This document shows, piece after piece, positions 40,805-50,560 of a stretch of 53,361 nt of DNA (positions are counted from its first letter, which is position 1; each line of letters starts with the position of its first letter). The translations under genes were made by a program, and so were the position numbers. The DNA comes from Oscillospiraceae bacterium. GTDB lineage: Bacteria > Bacillota > Clostridia > Oscillospirales > SIG627. The stretch covers positions 1 through 53,361 of the forward strand of contig SVTC01000014.1 in NCBI GenBank assembly GCA_015063985.1, given 5' to 3'. Under the pieces are notes generated by a model. The model saw only the letters and a list, made by a program, of their open reading frames with translations, was not told where the DNA came from and searched no databases.

Positions 40805-41672
40805 GCCCCAAGGTATGACCAGCTTTGATTGCGTTGCCAAGGCAAGAAGAATATTCAATACCCGTAAGGTGGGCCACGCGGGAACGCTTGACCCCATGGC
40901 AACGGGAGTATTGCCGATTCTTGTGGGAAATGCGGTAAAAGCCGAGCAGTTTTTGCACGAATCCAATAAGATTTACAGAGCGAGAATGCTTTTCGGTATC
41001 TCCACAGACACCGGCGACGTTACCGGAAGCCCAACGCTATCAAGCGAGATTATTCCCGATATTTGTGCCGTAAAGGAGGCGGCGGCGAGTTTTCTCGGCG
41101 GATATATGCAGGTTCCGCCGATGTACAGTGCTCTTAAGATAAACGGTAAAAAGCTTTATGAATTGGCAAGAGAGAATATTCAGGTCAAGCGTGAGGCGAG
41201 GTTTGTCGGCATTGATAAGCTGGAGGTTTTTCCCTGCGATGAAAAAAACAGCTTTATTATCGAGGTAAGCTGCTCAAAGGGAACTTATATAAGAACTCTT
41301 ATAGAGGATATTGCAAAAAAGGCAGGATCTGTAGCCACAATGAGCGGGCTTGAAAGAAGATATTGCGGCGGATTTGATATAAAGGCTTCTCACACCTTGA
41401 CCGAGGTCTTGGAAAGCCGCGATCCGGAGTCGCTTCTTGTTCCTACCGAAATGCTTTTCGATGATCTGAGAAAAGTGAAGCTCGCGCCGTTTTTCTACAG
41501 ACTTGCCCTTAACGGACAACCTGTATTTTTAAAAAAAATAGGCATCAATGACCTTTCCCTTGACCAAAGAGTTACTGTGTATTCCGATAATGATGAGCTT
41601 TTGGGGCTCGCTCAGGTCATAAATTTGGACGAGGGAACGGCAATAAAGGTAATTAAACAGTTTTTATCATAA
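40779..41672 (+). CDS. truB: tRNA pseudouridine(55) synthase
   Basis: TruB makes pseudouridine 55 in the T-loop of tRNAs. The 297 residues begin NGVLILNKPQGMTSF and include KVGHAGTLDPMATGVLP with the catalytic Asp (near 38), MYSALKINGKKLYELAR and CSKGTYIRTL. ATG 40779 with TGAGGT upstream is chosen over the longer reading; it overlaps nrnA by 26 bases. The ribF gene that commonly follows is absent. Confidence 0.96.
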   Translation: MNGVLILNKPQGMTSFDCVAKARRIFNTRKVGHAGTLDPMATGVLPILVGNAVKAEQFLHESNKIYRARMLFGISTDTGDVTGSPTLSSEIIPDICAVKEAAASFLGGYMQVPPMYSALKINGKKLYELARENIQVKREARFVGIDKLEVFPCDEKNSFIIEVSCSKGTYIRTLIEDIAKKAGSVATMSGLERRYCGGFDIKASHTLTEVLESRDPESLLVPTEMLFDDLRKVKLAPFFYRLALNGQPVFLKKIGINDLSLDQRVTVYSDNDELLGLAQVINLDEGTAIKVIKQFLS

Positions 41673-41703
41673 CAGAATAATCTTTACTCTATATGCAATA
41701 CTA

Positions 41704-41729
41704 TTTACAGATGAATTATTTTCTGTAAA
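41704..41729 (+). promoter_or_regulatory. Inverted repeat over the ribosome binding site of the next gene
   Basis: TTTACAG (41704-41710) and CTGTAAA (41723-41729) are perfect inverted repeats with a 12-base loop. The right arm runs into the AAAGG site (41727-41731) of the gene at 41741, so folding could limit its translation, or it could be an operator. Confidence 0.4.
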
Positions 41730-41740
41730 GGATTGTATAT

Positions 41741-43867
41741 ATGAAAGCAGTAATACTTGCGGGCGGAAGAGGAACCCGCCTTTTTCCCTTGACTCAAAGG
41801 ATACCCAAGCCACTTGTACCCATTTTGGATAAGCCCGTGATGGCACATATTATCGCTCTTTTGAAAAAGCACGGTATCAGCCAAGCGGCTGTAACTCTTG
41901 GATATCTGCCCGAGCTGATAAAAAACAGATTTTTAAATGAATTTGCCTCGGTGAGTTTGAATTTTTTCACTGAGACTCAACCCCTTGGAACTGCGGGATC
42001 GGTAAAGAATGCCTCGGATTTTTTAATTTCCGATGCAGATGACAGCTTTCTTGTGATAAGCGGGGACTCTATGTGCGATATCGATTTGGGAAAAGCAATA
42101 GAGTACCATAAAAACAAAAATGCCGACCTTACCATTATATTGAAGCGGTCCGATGATCCCTTGCAGTTCGGAGTGGTAAAAACCGCAAGCGACGGCTCGG
42201 TTGAGCGCTTTGTTGAAAAGCCCTCCTGGAGTCAGATCTGCTCCGATAAGGTGAACACGGGAATATATATAATAAAAAAGGCGATCCTTGATTTTATTCC
42301 TACCAATAAAGCCTTTGATTTTTCCAAGGATCTTTTCCCCTTGCTGATGAAAAAAGGCTTGCGCCTATTCGGTTTTGTAACAGAGGATTATTGGTGCGAC
42401 ATAGGATCGGTCTCGAGCTTTTTAAAATGCAATTTTGATGCTCTTGCAGGTAAAGTGGGGATCGAGCTTGAGCTTGACGGGAAGATATTTTCCGAAAACG
42501 GCGATCTGTTTTACCTGTCATACGGTGCCAAGCTCGAGCCGGGAGCTGTGATATGCAATAACAGTATAGTGGGACGGGACTGTGTTGTTTTGAGAAATTG
42601 CTATATAAGCGGCTCCGTTATCTGCGACGGCGCTTCGGTCGGCAGAGGCTCGGTAATAAAAAACTCTGTTATCTGTCACGGGGCACGTATTCCCGACGAA
42701 GCGATCATATTGGGAATTCATAATGATAATAAAAATATAAGAAACGAATTTGCCTTTCCGTCAAATAATGATCGGATACTTGACGACGACGGAGAATTCA
42801 TCCTCCCCGACGGCTTTGACGGGGCTGCACTTTCAAGATTTTCCGATGCTCTTTTAAGCATCAACGATAACAATTTAATATATCTGTCGGGTTTTGATAG
42901 GGAATTAAGTGATACGATCTGTTCTTTTTTGGCAAAAAGGGGAGCAAAGGTGTATATTTCCGATGCGGAAAACGAAGACGAGGCGGCATTTTGCGCCTGC
43001 ATAGGCTGCGGAAGGAGCTTATTTGCACAAAAAAGAGACGGGAGTCTTAATATCAAGATCTTTGATAAGGATGGCTTTATTCTTTCCTCCGAGGATAGAA
43101 ATAAGCTTGTTTCTGCCTTTTATTCATCCCGTGCAAATAAAGAGGAGGAAACTTATTCCGTTCCCTGCTTTTTTGTTAAAGAGCTTTATTATTGCGCTTT
43201 ATATTCCCGTATGAAAGTCTGCGATGGGGCTGTTCTTATAAAGGGAAATGCTCCCCGATCCTTTTTGAGGGCATTAAGAGAAAGAGGAATATCACCGGAT
43301 GGTAGCGGAGGGATAAGTCTTGATTTTGAAAGATCCGGCGTTGAATTTCCCGAAGGTGATTTCTTTGATATGGATCATATCAAGGCGTTGATAATCAGTT
43401 CTCAGCCTCACAGAAGGGCTTTTGTGTCCGCCGAGAGCGCATTTTCATTAAAGAATGCCGGGTATAAGGTCTATTCTCTTGAGGAAAGAGAAAAAAATGA
43501 CGGCATAAGGCTTATCGATTATCCCGAAATGTATGACAGTCTTTTCAGCTTTACAAAGCTTATAGAGCTATACGGACTTTGGGGCTGTGATAAGCTCTTG
43601 AGACGCTTTAAGGATTTGGCTGACTTTTCCACTTATTCTGTCTTCAGGCCCTTTAAGGGGAGCAGAATGGAATTTACCGACAGGATAAACAGTCTTTTTT
43701 CTGACTTTAAAAACGATAAGAGCAAGGGTATAGTTCTGGAGGATCCCTTGTCAAAAATCAACATTTCCCCTTGTGCTTTAAAGGGGTTCAGAATATACGT
43801 TCAATCAAGAAAGCTTGAAGCGGCTAAGGAGCTTAGTGATTTTGTCGCGGAAAAGCTGAACATCTAA
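41741..43867 (+). CDS. Sugar nucleotidyltransferase fused to a decayed phosphomannomutase-like domain
   Basis: A 708-residue protein. Residues 1-230 are a nucleotidyltransferase (GGRGTRLFPLT 8-18, late NTGIYII and DYWCDIGS), followed by a left-handed beta-helix (about 245-330). Residues about 340-708 resemble the mutase half of mannose-1-phosphate guanylyltransferase/phosphomannomutase fusions at the junction and C-terminus (GFRIYVQSRKLEAAKEL), but no TASHNP phosphoserine loop or metal-binding DGD is visible and the part is short. It probably makes an NDP-sugar for surface glycans; a working hexose mutase is encoded at 46285. Confidence 0.82.
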   Translation: MKAVILAGGRGTRLFPLTQRIPKPLVPILDKPVMAHIIALLKKHGISQAAVTLGYLPELIKNRFLNEFASVSLNFFTETQPLGTAGSVKNASDFLISDADDSFLVISGDSMCDIDLGKAIEYHKNKNADLTIILKRSDDPLQFGVVKTASDGSVERFVEKPSWSQICSDKVNTGIYIIKKAILDFIPTNKAFDFSKDLFPLLMKKGLRLFGFVTEDYWCDIGSVSSFLKCNFDALAGKVGIELELDGKIFSENGDLFYLSYGAKLEPGAVICNNSIVGRDCVVLRNCYISGSVICDGASVGRGSVIKNSVICHGARIPDEAIILGIHNDNKNIRNEFAFPSNNDRILDDDGEFILPDGFDGAALSRFSDALLSINDNNLIYLSGFDRELSDTICSFLAKRGAKVYISDAENEDEAAFCACIGCGRSLFAQKRDGSLNIKIFDKDGFILSSEDRNKLVSAFYSSRANKEEETYSVPCFFVKELYYCALYSRMKVCDGAVLIKGNAPRSFLRALRERGISPDGSGGISLDFERSGVEFPEGDFFDMDHIKALIISSQPHRRAFVSAESAFSLKNAGYKVYSLEEREKNDGIRLIDYPEMYDSLFSFTKLIELYGLWGCDKLLRRFKDLADFSTYSVFRPFKGSRMEFTDRINSLFSDFKNDKSKGIVLEDPLSKINISPCALKGFRIYVQSRKLEAAKELSDFVAEKLNI

Positions 43868-43902
43868 AAGGCGCCGTTAAGGCGCTACATAAAGGAGATA
43901 AT

Positions 43903-45582
43903 ATGGCAAAAAAACAAAAGAAGGCTTCAAATCAGAAAATAATATTCCTGGGGGGGATAGGCGAGATCGGCAAAAACCTGACCGTTTACGAATACGAGGA
44001 TGATATTATTATCGTAGACTGCGGTCTTGGTTTTCCCGATGAGGATATGCTGGGAATAGATCTCGTTATACCCGACGTCGGATATCTGGAAAAAAATATA
44101 GATAAGATCAGAGGTATTTTCATAACCCACGGACATGAGGATCATATAGGTGCTCTTCCTTATATACTTAAGACGGTCAACGTTCCCGTTTACGGAACCA
44201 GCCTCAGTCTGGGAATCCTTGAAACCAAGCTTATTGAGCACAGAATGGAAAAAACCGTAGACCTTGTCAGCTGTAAAGCCGGAGACGTGGTCAAGCTGGG
44301 GGCTTTTTCGGTCGAGTTTATAAGAGTAAACCATTCCATTGCAGATGCCGTTGCATTTGCGATAAAGAGCCCTGCGGGGATATACGTTCATTCCGGTGAC
44401 TTTAAAATAGATATGACGCCTATTCAAGGCGAAATGATCGATCTTACCCGCTTCGGTGAGCTTGGTAAAGAGGGAGTTACCGCATTCTTGTGTGAGTCCA
44501 CCAATGCCGAGAGACCCGGCTTTACACCTACGGAGAGAAAGGTTGGCGCAAGCCTTGAGCAGATATTCAAAGGCTGCAAAAAGAGGATCGTAATAGCTAC
44601 CTTCTCCTCAAACGTCCACAGAGTTCAGCAGATAGTGGATGCGTCAAAGAAGCATAAGAGAAAGGTCTGCATTATCGGAAGAAGTATGGTCAATATAGTA
44701 TCTACCGCCTTAAAGCTTGGATATATGACCATTGCCGAGGATATGCTTATCGACGTTGATGAGATAAAGAAGTACCGTCCGGATCAAATCACCCTTATTA
44801 CCACGGGAAGCCAGGGAGAATCAATGAGTGCTCTTTACAGAATGGCATTCGGGACACACGATAAGGTCAAGCTCGGAATAGAGGATCTTGTTGTAATATC
44901 CGCTCATCCCATTCCCGGTAATGAGAAGACCGTGGGTAATATTATAAACGAGCTTTTGATGAAGCAGGTCGAGGTGGTATATGATCAGGTGGCCGAGGTC
45001 CACGTTTCGGGGCACGCTTGTCAGGAAGAGATAAAAATGCTCACTGCCCTTATAAAGCCGAGGTTCTTTATTCCCGTTCACGGAGAGTACAAGCACCTGA
45101 AAAAGAATGCCGAGCTTGCCGCTTATATGGGCATACCCAATCACAATATTCTCATTCCCGAGCTTGGTAAGGTGCTGGAGATCGAGCCCAAGGGAAGAGC
45201 CGCCGTTTTCAGCTCGACGGTACAGTCGGGAAGAATTCTGATAGACGGCTTGGGAGTCGGCGACGTCGGAAGCATCGTTTTAAGGGACAGAAGACACCTT
45301 TCCGAGGATGGACTTGTTGTTGTGGTCTGTGCCGTTGACTCAAGCGATAAGTTCCTTTTGTCCGATCCCGAGATTATTTCCAGAGGCTTTATCTACGTTA
45401 AGGAATCCGAGCAGATGATGAACGAGGTCAAGGCGGTGGCGGCTGAGGTATGCGAGGTATGCTTCGATCACGGCTACGACGTCAATTCCGTTAAAAATCA
45501 GATAAAGGACGAGGTATCAAAGCTTCTTTACCAGAAGACCAAAAGAAGACCTATGGTGCTTCCTCTTATTATGTGTGTATGA
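43903..45582 (+). CDS. rnj: Ribonuclease J
   Basis: RNase J combines endonuclease and 5'-3' exonuclease activity in mRNA decay and rRNA maturation. The 559 residues have the metallo-beta-lactamase HGHEDH motif (76-81), the beta-CASP STNAERPG and ATFSSNVHRVQQ segments, HVSGHACQEE and the PVHGEYKHL region, and a C-terminal domain. AAGGAG lies 8 bases before the ATG. A lone copy in the window; J1 versus J2 cannot be decided. It overlaps tcdA by 4 bases. Confidence 0.95.
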   Translation: MAKKQKKASNQKIIFLGGIGEIGKNLTVYEYEDDIIIVDCGLGFPDEDMLGIDLVIPDVGYLEKNIDKIRGIFITHGHEDHIGALPYILKTVNVPVYGTSLSLGILETKLIEHRMEKTVDLVSCKAGDVVKLGAFSVEFIRVNHSIADAVAFAIKSPAGIYVHSGDFKIDMTPIQGEMIDLTRFGELGKEGVTAFLCESTNAERPGFTPTERKVGASLEQIFKGCKKRIVIATFSSNVHRVQQIVDASKKHKRKVCIIGRSMVNIVSTALKLGYMTIAEDMLIDVDEIKKYRPDQITLITTGSQGESMSALYRMAFGTHDKVKLGIEDLVVISAHPIPGNEKTVGNIINELLMKQVEVVYDQVAEVHVSGHACQEEIKMLTALIKPRFFIPVHGEYKHLKKNAELAAYMGIPNHNILIPELGKVLEIEPKGRAAVFSSTVQSGRILIDGLGVGDVGSIVLRDRRHLSEDGLVVVVCAVDSSDKFLLSDPEIISRGFIYVKESEQMMNEVKAVAAEVCEVCFDHGYDVNSVKNQIKDEVSKLLYQKTKRRPMVLPLIMCV

Positions 45583-46283
45583 TGAAGGAACAGCTTTCCA
45601 GAGCCTGCAATCTTTTCGGTGAGCGGGCAATAGAATATCTTAAGGAGCGAAGGGTAGCGGTTTTCGGCTTGGGCGGTGTAGGAAGCTACAGCGTTGAGGC
45701 ATTGGCAAGAAGCGGTGTGGGAAAATTGATGCTTTGCGACGCCGATAGGGTCGATATTACAAATATTAACCGCCAGCTTTGCGCCTTGCACAGTACCATC
45801 GGCGAATATAAGGCAGAGGTAATGGCAAAAAGGGCGCGGGATATAGATCCTGAGCTGGAAATAGAAACCAAAAGCATATTCTTCTCGGAAGAAACCATCT
45901 CGGAGTTTGATTTTTCCGATTATGATTACGTTATCGATGCTATTGACAGTGTTCCCGAAAAGGTATTACTTATTAAAACCGCAAAGGATAAAAACGTGCC
46001 CATTATAAGCGTTATGGGAACGGGAAATAAGACTGATCCAAGTATGTTTTCCGTGGTGGATCTCTTCAAAACGCAAAACTGTCCTCTTGCAAGAAGCGTG
46101 AGACAGCGCTTGAGAAAGCTGGGAGTGGATTCTCTTGAAGTGGTATTTTCCCCCGAGACCCCTCACGCCGACTTGTCTTCCTCCACCCCCGCAAGCTGCA
46201 GCTTCGTTCCTCCCGTTGCAGGGCTTATTGCCGCGGGAAGGGTTATTAATTACTTAGTTGAATGCTCCGAGAAAGGAATTTGA
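45579..46283 (+). CDS. tcdA: tRNA threonylcarbamoyladenosine dehydratase
   Basis: TcdA (CsdL) cyclises t6A37 in ANN-decoding tRNAs. The 234-residue E1-like protein has the nucleotide-binding GLGGVGSYSVEALARSG (near 31-47), DADRVDITNINRQL and a late DPSMFSVVDLFKTQNCPLARSVR-type crossover region (about 148-170). ATG 45579 overlaps the rnj stop (ATGA); another ATG lies at 45582. It ends one base before the next gene's start. Confidence 0.93.
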   Translation: MMKEQLSRACNLFGERAIEYLKERRVAVFGLGGVGSYSVEALARSGVGKLMLCDADRVDITNINRQLCALHSTIGEYKAEVMAKRARDIDPELEIETKSIFFSEETISEFDFSDYDYVIDAIDSVPEKVLLIKTAKDKNVPIISVMGTGNKTDPSMFSVVDLFKTQNCPLARSVRQRLRKLGVDSLEVVFSPETPHADLSSSTPASCSFVPPVAGLIAAGRVINYLVECSEKGI

Positions 46284-46284
46284 T

Positions 46285-48048
46285 ATGAAATTATTTAAAG
46301 ATCTTAAATCCGTTGATGCCGAAACAAGAATAAGGCTCGCAAAAGAAAATTATCTGATATGGAAGAATTCCGATGCTCTCACCGAGGAAGAAAAAGCCTC
46401 TCTTGATGAGTTCTGCGCAGATCATGAGCTTATGGAGAGGGTGTTTTTGACCCTTCTTGAATTCGGCACCGCAGGCATCAGAGGAAAGATGCATATGGGC
46501 TCCTCGGGAATCAATCGCTTCACCGTCGCTCTTGCCACCAAGGCTCTTGCCTATGCCGTTAAGGAAGCAAAGGGCGAAGGAAGGGGAGTGGTTATTGCTT
46601 GTGACAGCAGAAATAATTCCGCTGAATTTGCCAAGATCACTGCCTGCGTTCTTGCGAAGGAGGGGATAAAGACCTATATCTTCGACAGACTTCGACCCAC
46701 GCCTGAGCTCAGCTACGCAATTTTAAAGCTCAACTGTCAGGCGGGAGTTAATATTACTGCAAGCCATAATACCAAGGAATATAACGGCTATAAGGCTTAT
46801 TGGGATAACGGCGCTCAGATAGGTATAGAGCTTGCAAAGACAATAGCCGATAAATGCTATGAATACGATCTTTTCCAATGCGCCCGTGACTGCGATTTTG
46901 ATAAGCTTGTAAGCGACGGAAGCATCACCGTTATCGGCGAAGAGGTGGATAATGCATATCTTGGCGAGGTTCTTAAAACCTCCGTTATCGGAGAGGGACT
47001 TAAGGACGTAAAAAGAGAGCTTCAGATAGTTTATACCCCATTGCACGGTACGGGCTATAAGCTTGTTCCCAAGATCTTAAGGCTGGCGGGCTTTGAAAAC
47101 GTTGTCACCGTTCCCGAGCAGATGGTTCTTGACGGCAATTTCCCCACTGTGAAAAAGCCTAATCCTCAGGATATGAACGCCTTTGACCAAGGTATAGCTC
47201 TTGCAAATAAGGTTGGAAGCGAGGTGGTCCTTGCCACTGATCCCGATGCTGACAGAGCCGGAATAGCAATAAGATGTAAGGACGGCTCCTTTAAGGTCCT
47301 TACCGGCAATCAGATAGGATGTCTGCTTCTGGAATTTCTTATCAATGCAAAGAAAAAGGAGAATAAGCTCCCCGCAAATTCGGCAGTTGTAATGAGCCTT
47401 GTTTCAACAAGTCTTGCCGACAGGATCTGTAAGGCCAACGGAATAAAGCTTTTCAGGGTTTATACCGGGTTTAAGTACATCGGAGAAAAGATCGGCGAAT
47501 TTGAAAGCAGCGGCGAGTACAGCTATCTCTTCGGCTTCGAGGAAAGTCACGGATACCTCGGCGGCACATATGCAAGAGACAAGGATGCAGTGGGCGCAGT
47601 TATGCTTATTTGCGAAATGACAGCATTCTATAAATCCCGGGGAAGGTCTCTTGTGGAGGTAATGGATGAGATCTATTCAAAATACGGCTTTGTAAGCGAT
47701 AAGACCTACGAGCTTAATATAACTGAAGTTGACTATATTTCCAAAATGGCAAGCATAATGGCTGATTTCAGATCCTCTCCCTTAAAGACCATTGACGGTG
47801 AAAGGGTCACGGTAATGGATGATTACAAGAGCTTGGAGAGCACCGATCTTATTACCATGAAAAAGACAAGGATAGAGCTTCCAAGCGAAAATATGCTCAG
47901 CTTTACCACCGAAAAAAGCACGAGAATAATCGTTCGCCCCTCGGGTACAGAGCCTAAGATAAAGATATACGTATCCTTGGAGGCGGAAGACCAAGAGGCG
48001 GCAAATGAAAAATACCAAAGAGTCATAAACGAGGTAGTTAAAAAGTAA
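46285..48048 (+). CDS. pgcA: Phosphoglucomutase/phosphomannomutase (phospho-sugar mutase)
   Basis: Interconverts hexose 1- and 6-phosphates. The 587 residues carry all four mutase motifs: FGTAGIRGKM in domain 1, the phosphoserine loop NITASHNTKEYNGYK, the metal site DPDADRAG, the sugar-binding FGFEESHGYL and the C-terminal VRPSGTEPKIKIY. ATG 46285 with GAAAGGAA upstream is chosen. In contrast to the mutase-like half at 41741, this copy is intact. Its stop overlaps the ABC-F start (TAATG). Confidence 0.94.
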   Translation: MKLFKDLKSVDAETRIRLAKENYLIWKNSDALTEEEKASLDEFCADHELMERVFLTLLEFGTAGIRGKMHMGSSGINRFTVALATKALAYAVKEAKGEGRGVVIACDSRNNSAEFAKITACVLAKEGIKTYIFDRLRPTPELSYAILKLNCQAGVNITASHNTKEYNGYKAYWDNGAQIGIELAKTIADKCYEYDLFQCARDCDFDKLVSDGSITVIGEEVDNAYLGEVLKTSVIGEGLKDVKRELQIVYTPLHGTGYKLVPKILRLAGFENVVTVPEQMVLDGNFPTVKKPNPQDMNAFDQGIALANKVGSEVVLATDPDADRAGIAIRCKDGSFKVLTGNQIGCLLLEFLINAKKKENKLPANSAVVMSLVSTSLADRICKANGIKLFRVYTGFKYIGEKIGEFESSGEYSYLFGFEESHGYLGGTYARDKDAVGAVMLICEMTAFYKSRGRSLVEVMDEIYSKYGFVSDKTYELNITEVDYISKMASIMADFRSSPLKTIDGERVTVMDDYKSLESTDLITMKKTRIELPSENMLSFTTEKSTRIIVRPSGTEPKIKIYVSLEAEDQEAANEKYQRVINEVVKK

Positions 48049-49937
48049 TGATCCTTTCCGTTAACAACCTTGGAATGGCTTTCGGTACCGACGTTATACT
48101 TGATTCTGTAAGCTTTTCTCTCAATGAGGGGGAAAGGCTTGCAGTGGTCGGTATAAACGGAGCGGGAAAATCGACCTTGTTGAGGATCCTTTGCGGAGAG
48201 CTTGAGGATTACAGCGGCAGCTTCTCCATTCAGGGCGGTAAGACGCTGGGCTTTCTTAAGCAGAATTTTGCTCTTGAAAGTGACAATACGGTCATTGAAG
48301 AAATGATGACCGTGTTCGGCGATTTTGCAAGAATGGAAACGGAGCTTTCCCTGCTTGAGGAAAGGATGGAGAAGGGCGATCTTGGCGCCGTAAGCGAATA
48401 TGAAAGGCAAAGACGGCGTTACGAGGACAAGGGCGGCTTGGAGTATAAGAGTCGAATGATGTCGGCCTTGGCAAAGATGGGCTTTGGCTCAGCTTATCAT
48501 AATGTTAAGATAAACACACTCTCGGGCGGACAAAAAACTGTCCTCAGCCTTGTAAAGCTTCTTCTTACAGAGCCCGACGTTCTTATTCTTGATGAGCCAA
48601 CCAATCACCTTGATATGAATGCTCTTTCCTGGCTCGAGGATTACATAAAAAAGCTTCGTTCCACGGTTATAATAGTCAGTCACGACAGATATTTTCTGGA
48701 TAAGACCACCAATAAGACCCTGGAGATAGAAAATACTCACTCCACCCTTTATAACTGCTCTTATACTGCTTACAGAGATGAAAAGAAAAAGCGCTTTGAT
48801 GAGGCACTCAAGCATTACAAGGAGCAGCAAAAGGAAATAAAGCGCATGGAGGAATTTATCAAGCTCCAGCATAAATGGAACAGAGAGAAGAACATCAAGG
48901 CCGCAGACAGCAGACAAAAGGCTCTGGACAGAATGGTAAAGCTGGAAAGACCTGATAACGAGCCTGCGGGCTACAGATTCTCCTTTGAGAATTCACTCAG
49001 CTCGGGAAATAACGTTTTAAGCGTGAATTCCCTTAAGAAGGCATACGGGGACAGAGTGCTGTTTTCTCAGCTTTCCTTTGAGGTTAAAAGGTACGATCGC
49101 CTTTTCATTATCGGTGCTAACGGATGCGGTAAGAGCACCCTTTTGAAGATACTCAATTCCAAATGCGAAGCTACCGACGGAGCCTTCGAGTACGGCTACA
49201 ACGTCAAGGTTGGCTATTACGATCAGGAAAATCAACAGCTGAGCCCCGAGCTGACTGTTTTCGACGAGCTATGGCAATACGGTGACTCAATGCAGAGGAC
49301 GAGAGATCTTCTTGCACTTTTCGGCTTTAAGGGAGATGACGTATTTAAAAGGGTAAATGAGCTCTCAGGCGGAGAAAAGGCAAGACTTACCTTAGCAAAG
49401 CTTATGCTGCAAAAGGTGAATCTGCTTATACTGGACGAGCCGACCAACCATCTTGATATTATTTCAAGAGAAGCTCTTGAGAATGCCGTTAAGCAATTTG
49501 ACGGAACCGTTATTGCGGTAAGTCACGACCGATATTTTATAAATTCTCTCGCAACGGATATAGTTGATATAGGAGGAGATCCCCGTACCGGCGAAAGCGT
49601 TGTTTTTAAGGGCAATTATGAAAGCTATCTGGAGTATCGCAATAAATTCTTTTCCGAATATACGGAGGAGACTAACAAACAAAAGGTTCCCGGAGCCAAT
49701 AAAGAGGCGTATCTGCTTAACAAAAAGCTTAAAAGTCTTGAAAGATCCCGCGAAAATAACCTGAAAAGGACTGAAGCGAGGATCAACGAGGTCGAAGAGG
49801 AGATCAAGAGTATAGATGAAAAAATGAATACCGACGCCCAAAGCGATTATAAGCTTCTGGAGGAGCTCTTCGAGAAAAAGCAAGCCCTGGAGGGGGAGCT
49901 GGAGGAGCTTTACGAAAAGTGGGAAACGTTGCAGTAA
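48048..49937 (+). CDS. ABC-F ATPase
   Basis: A soluble ribosome-associated ATPase without membrane domain. The 629 residues have two ABC modules: Walker A GINGAGKS (35-42) with LSGGQKTVLSL and LILDEPTNHLD, then GANGCGKS with LSGGEKARLTL and LILDEPTNHLD, joined by a charged linker (about 245-300) and ended by a coiled-coil tail (about 545-629) as in Uup/YdiF-type proteins. The tail and the generic linker give no reason to call it a resistance factor. A strong terminator follows. Confidence 0.94.
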   Translation: MILSVNNLGMAFGTDVILDSVSFSLNEGERLAVVGINGAGKSTLLRILCGELEDYSGSFSIQGGKTLGFLKQNFALESDNTVIEEMMTVFGDFARMETELSLLEERMEKGDLGAVSEYERQRRRYEDKGGLEYKSRMMSALAKMGFGSAYHNVKINTLSGGQKTVLSLVKLLLTEPDVLILDEPTNHLDMNALSWLEDYIKKLRSTVIIVSHDRYFLDKTTNKTLEIENTHSTLYNCSYTAYRDEKKKRFDEALKHYKEQQKEIKRMEEFIKLQHKWNREKNIKAADSRQKALDRMVKLERPDNEPAGYRFSFENSLSSGNNVLSVNSLKKAYGDRVLFSQLSFEVKRYDRLFIIGANGCGKSTLLKILNSKCEATDGAFEYGYNVKVGYYDQENQQLSPELTVFDELWQYGDSMQRTRDLLALFGFKGDDVFKRVNELSGGEKARLTLAKLMLQKVNLLILDEPTNHLDIISREALENAVKQFDGTVIAVSHDRYFINSLATDIVDIGGDPRTGESVVFKGNYESYLEYRNKFFSEYTEETNKQKVPGANKEAYLLNKKLKSLERSRENNLKRTEARINEVEEEIKSIDEKMNTDAQSDYKLLEELFEKKQALEGELEELYEKWETLQ

Positions 49938-49976
49938 AAAAATATTCTGTACACAGTACAGAATATTTTTTCTTTT
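49938..49976 (+). terminator. Terminator after the ABC-F gene
   Basis: A stem of about 15 bp, AATATTCTGTAC-ACA-GTACAGAATATT extended by A-T pairs, followed by TTTTTTCTTTTTT. It ends the string that begins at 41741. Confidence 0.92.
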
Positions 49977-50011
49977 TTATAATATATTTTTTGTAGAAAG
50001 GATGGTAGTCT

Positions 50012-50506
50012 ATGTTTATTTATTCCGTCAGTGCCCCAAGGCTCAAGATCGCATCGTTATTTTTGGTCTTTATAATATGCTTTGTTACAATGTGTCTTGT
50101 GATTCCGGGAGAAGGGCAGGACGTTGTCACGTCTGTTCCTGATTTTGATTTAAGGATCTATGAAAACGTAAAGGAAGCGCAGGACAGAGTTGATTTTTTT
50201 AAAGACTTTGGCTGGGAGGTCGACACGATCCCTCAAAAGGTCAGCGAGGTGATCATACCTTCGGAATTTGATGCGGTATACGAAAAGTATAACGCCTTAC
50301 AAAAGGCACAAGGGCTTGATCTGAAAAAGTATAAGGGGAAAAGCGCAAAGCTTTACACCTACGTCATTACAAACTACGATTATAAGGGGACCGTATATGG
50401 AAACCTTTTGATATGTAATGACCTTATAATCGGAGGCGATATATGCAGTGCCAATCAAAATGGGTTTATTCACGGCTTTTCAAAGGATAATACTGTGTTG
50501 TTCTGA
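50012..50506 (+). CDS. DUF4830 membrane-anchored protein
   Basis: A 164-residue protein with one N-terminal helix (about 13-32) and an extracytoplasmic DUF4830 domain: FFKDFGWEV near 63-71, IIPSEFDAVYEKYNALQKAQGLDL near 86-108 (key residues P-F-VY-YN-LQK-QG-DL) and a late GNLLICNDLIIGGDICS. The family is found in clostridial spore formers; its role is unknown. AGAAAGGATGG lies upstream of the ATG. Confidence 0.88.
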   Translation: MFIYSVSAPRLKIASLFLVFIICFVTMCLVIPGEGQDVVTSVPDFDLRIYENVKEAQDRVDFFKDFGWEVDTIPQKVSEVIIPSEFDAVYEKYNALQKAQGLDLKKYKGKSAKLYTYVITNYDYKGTVYGNLLICNDLIIGGDICSANQNGFIHGFSKDNTVLF

Positions 50507-50560
50507 TAAAAATACAGTTTTCGGGAATGCTAAAATAAAAAAAGGAAGTCGGATTTGATA

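Noticed and set aside
48048-49937. ABC-F antibiotic resistance determinant
   Set aside because: The generic linker, C-terminal coiled coil and housekeeping context fit a Uup/YdiF-type protein; nothing indicates resistance.
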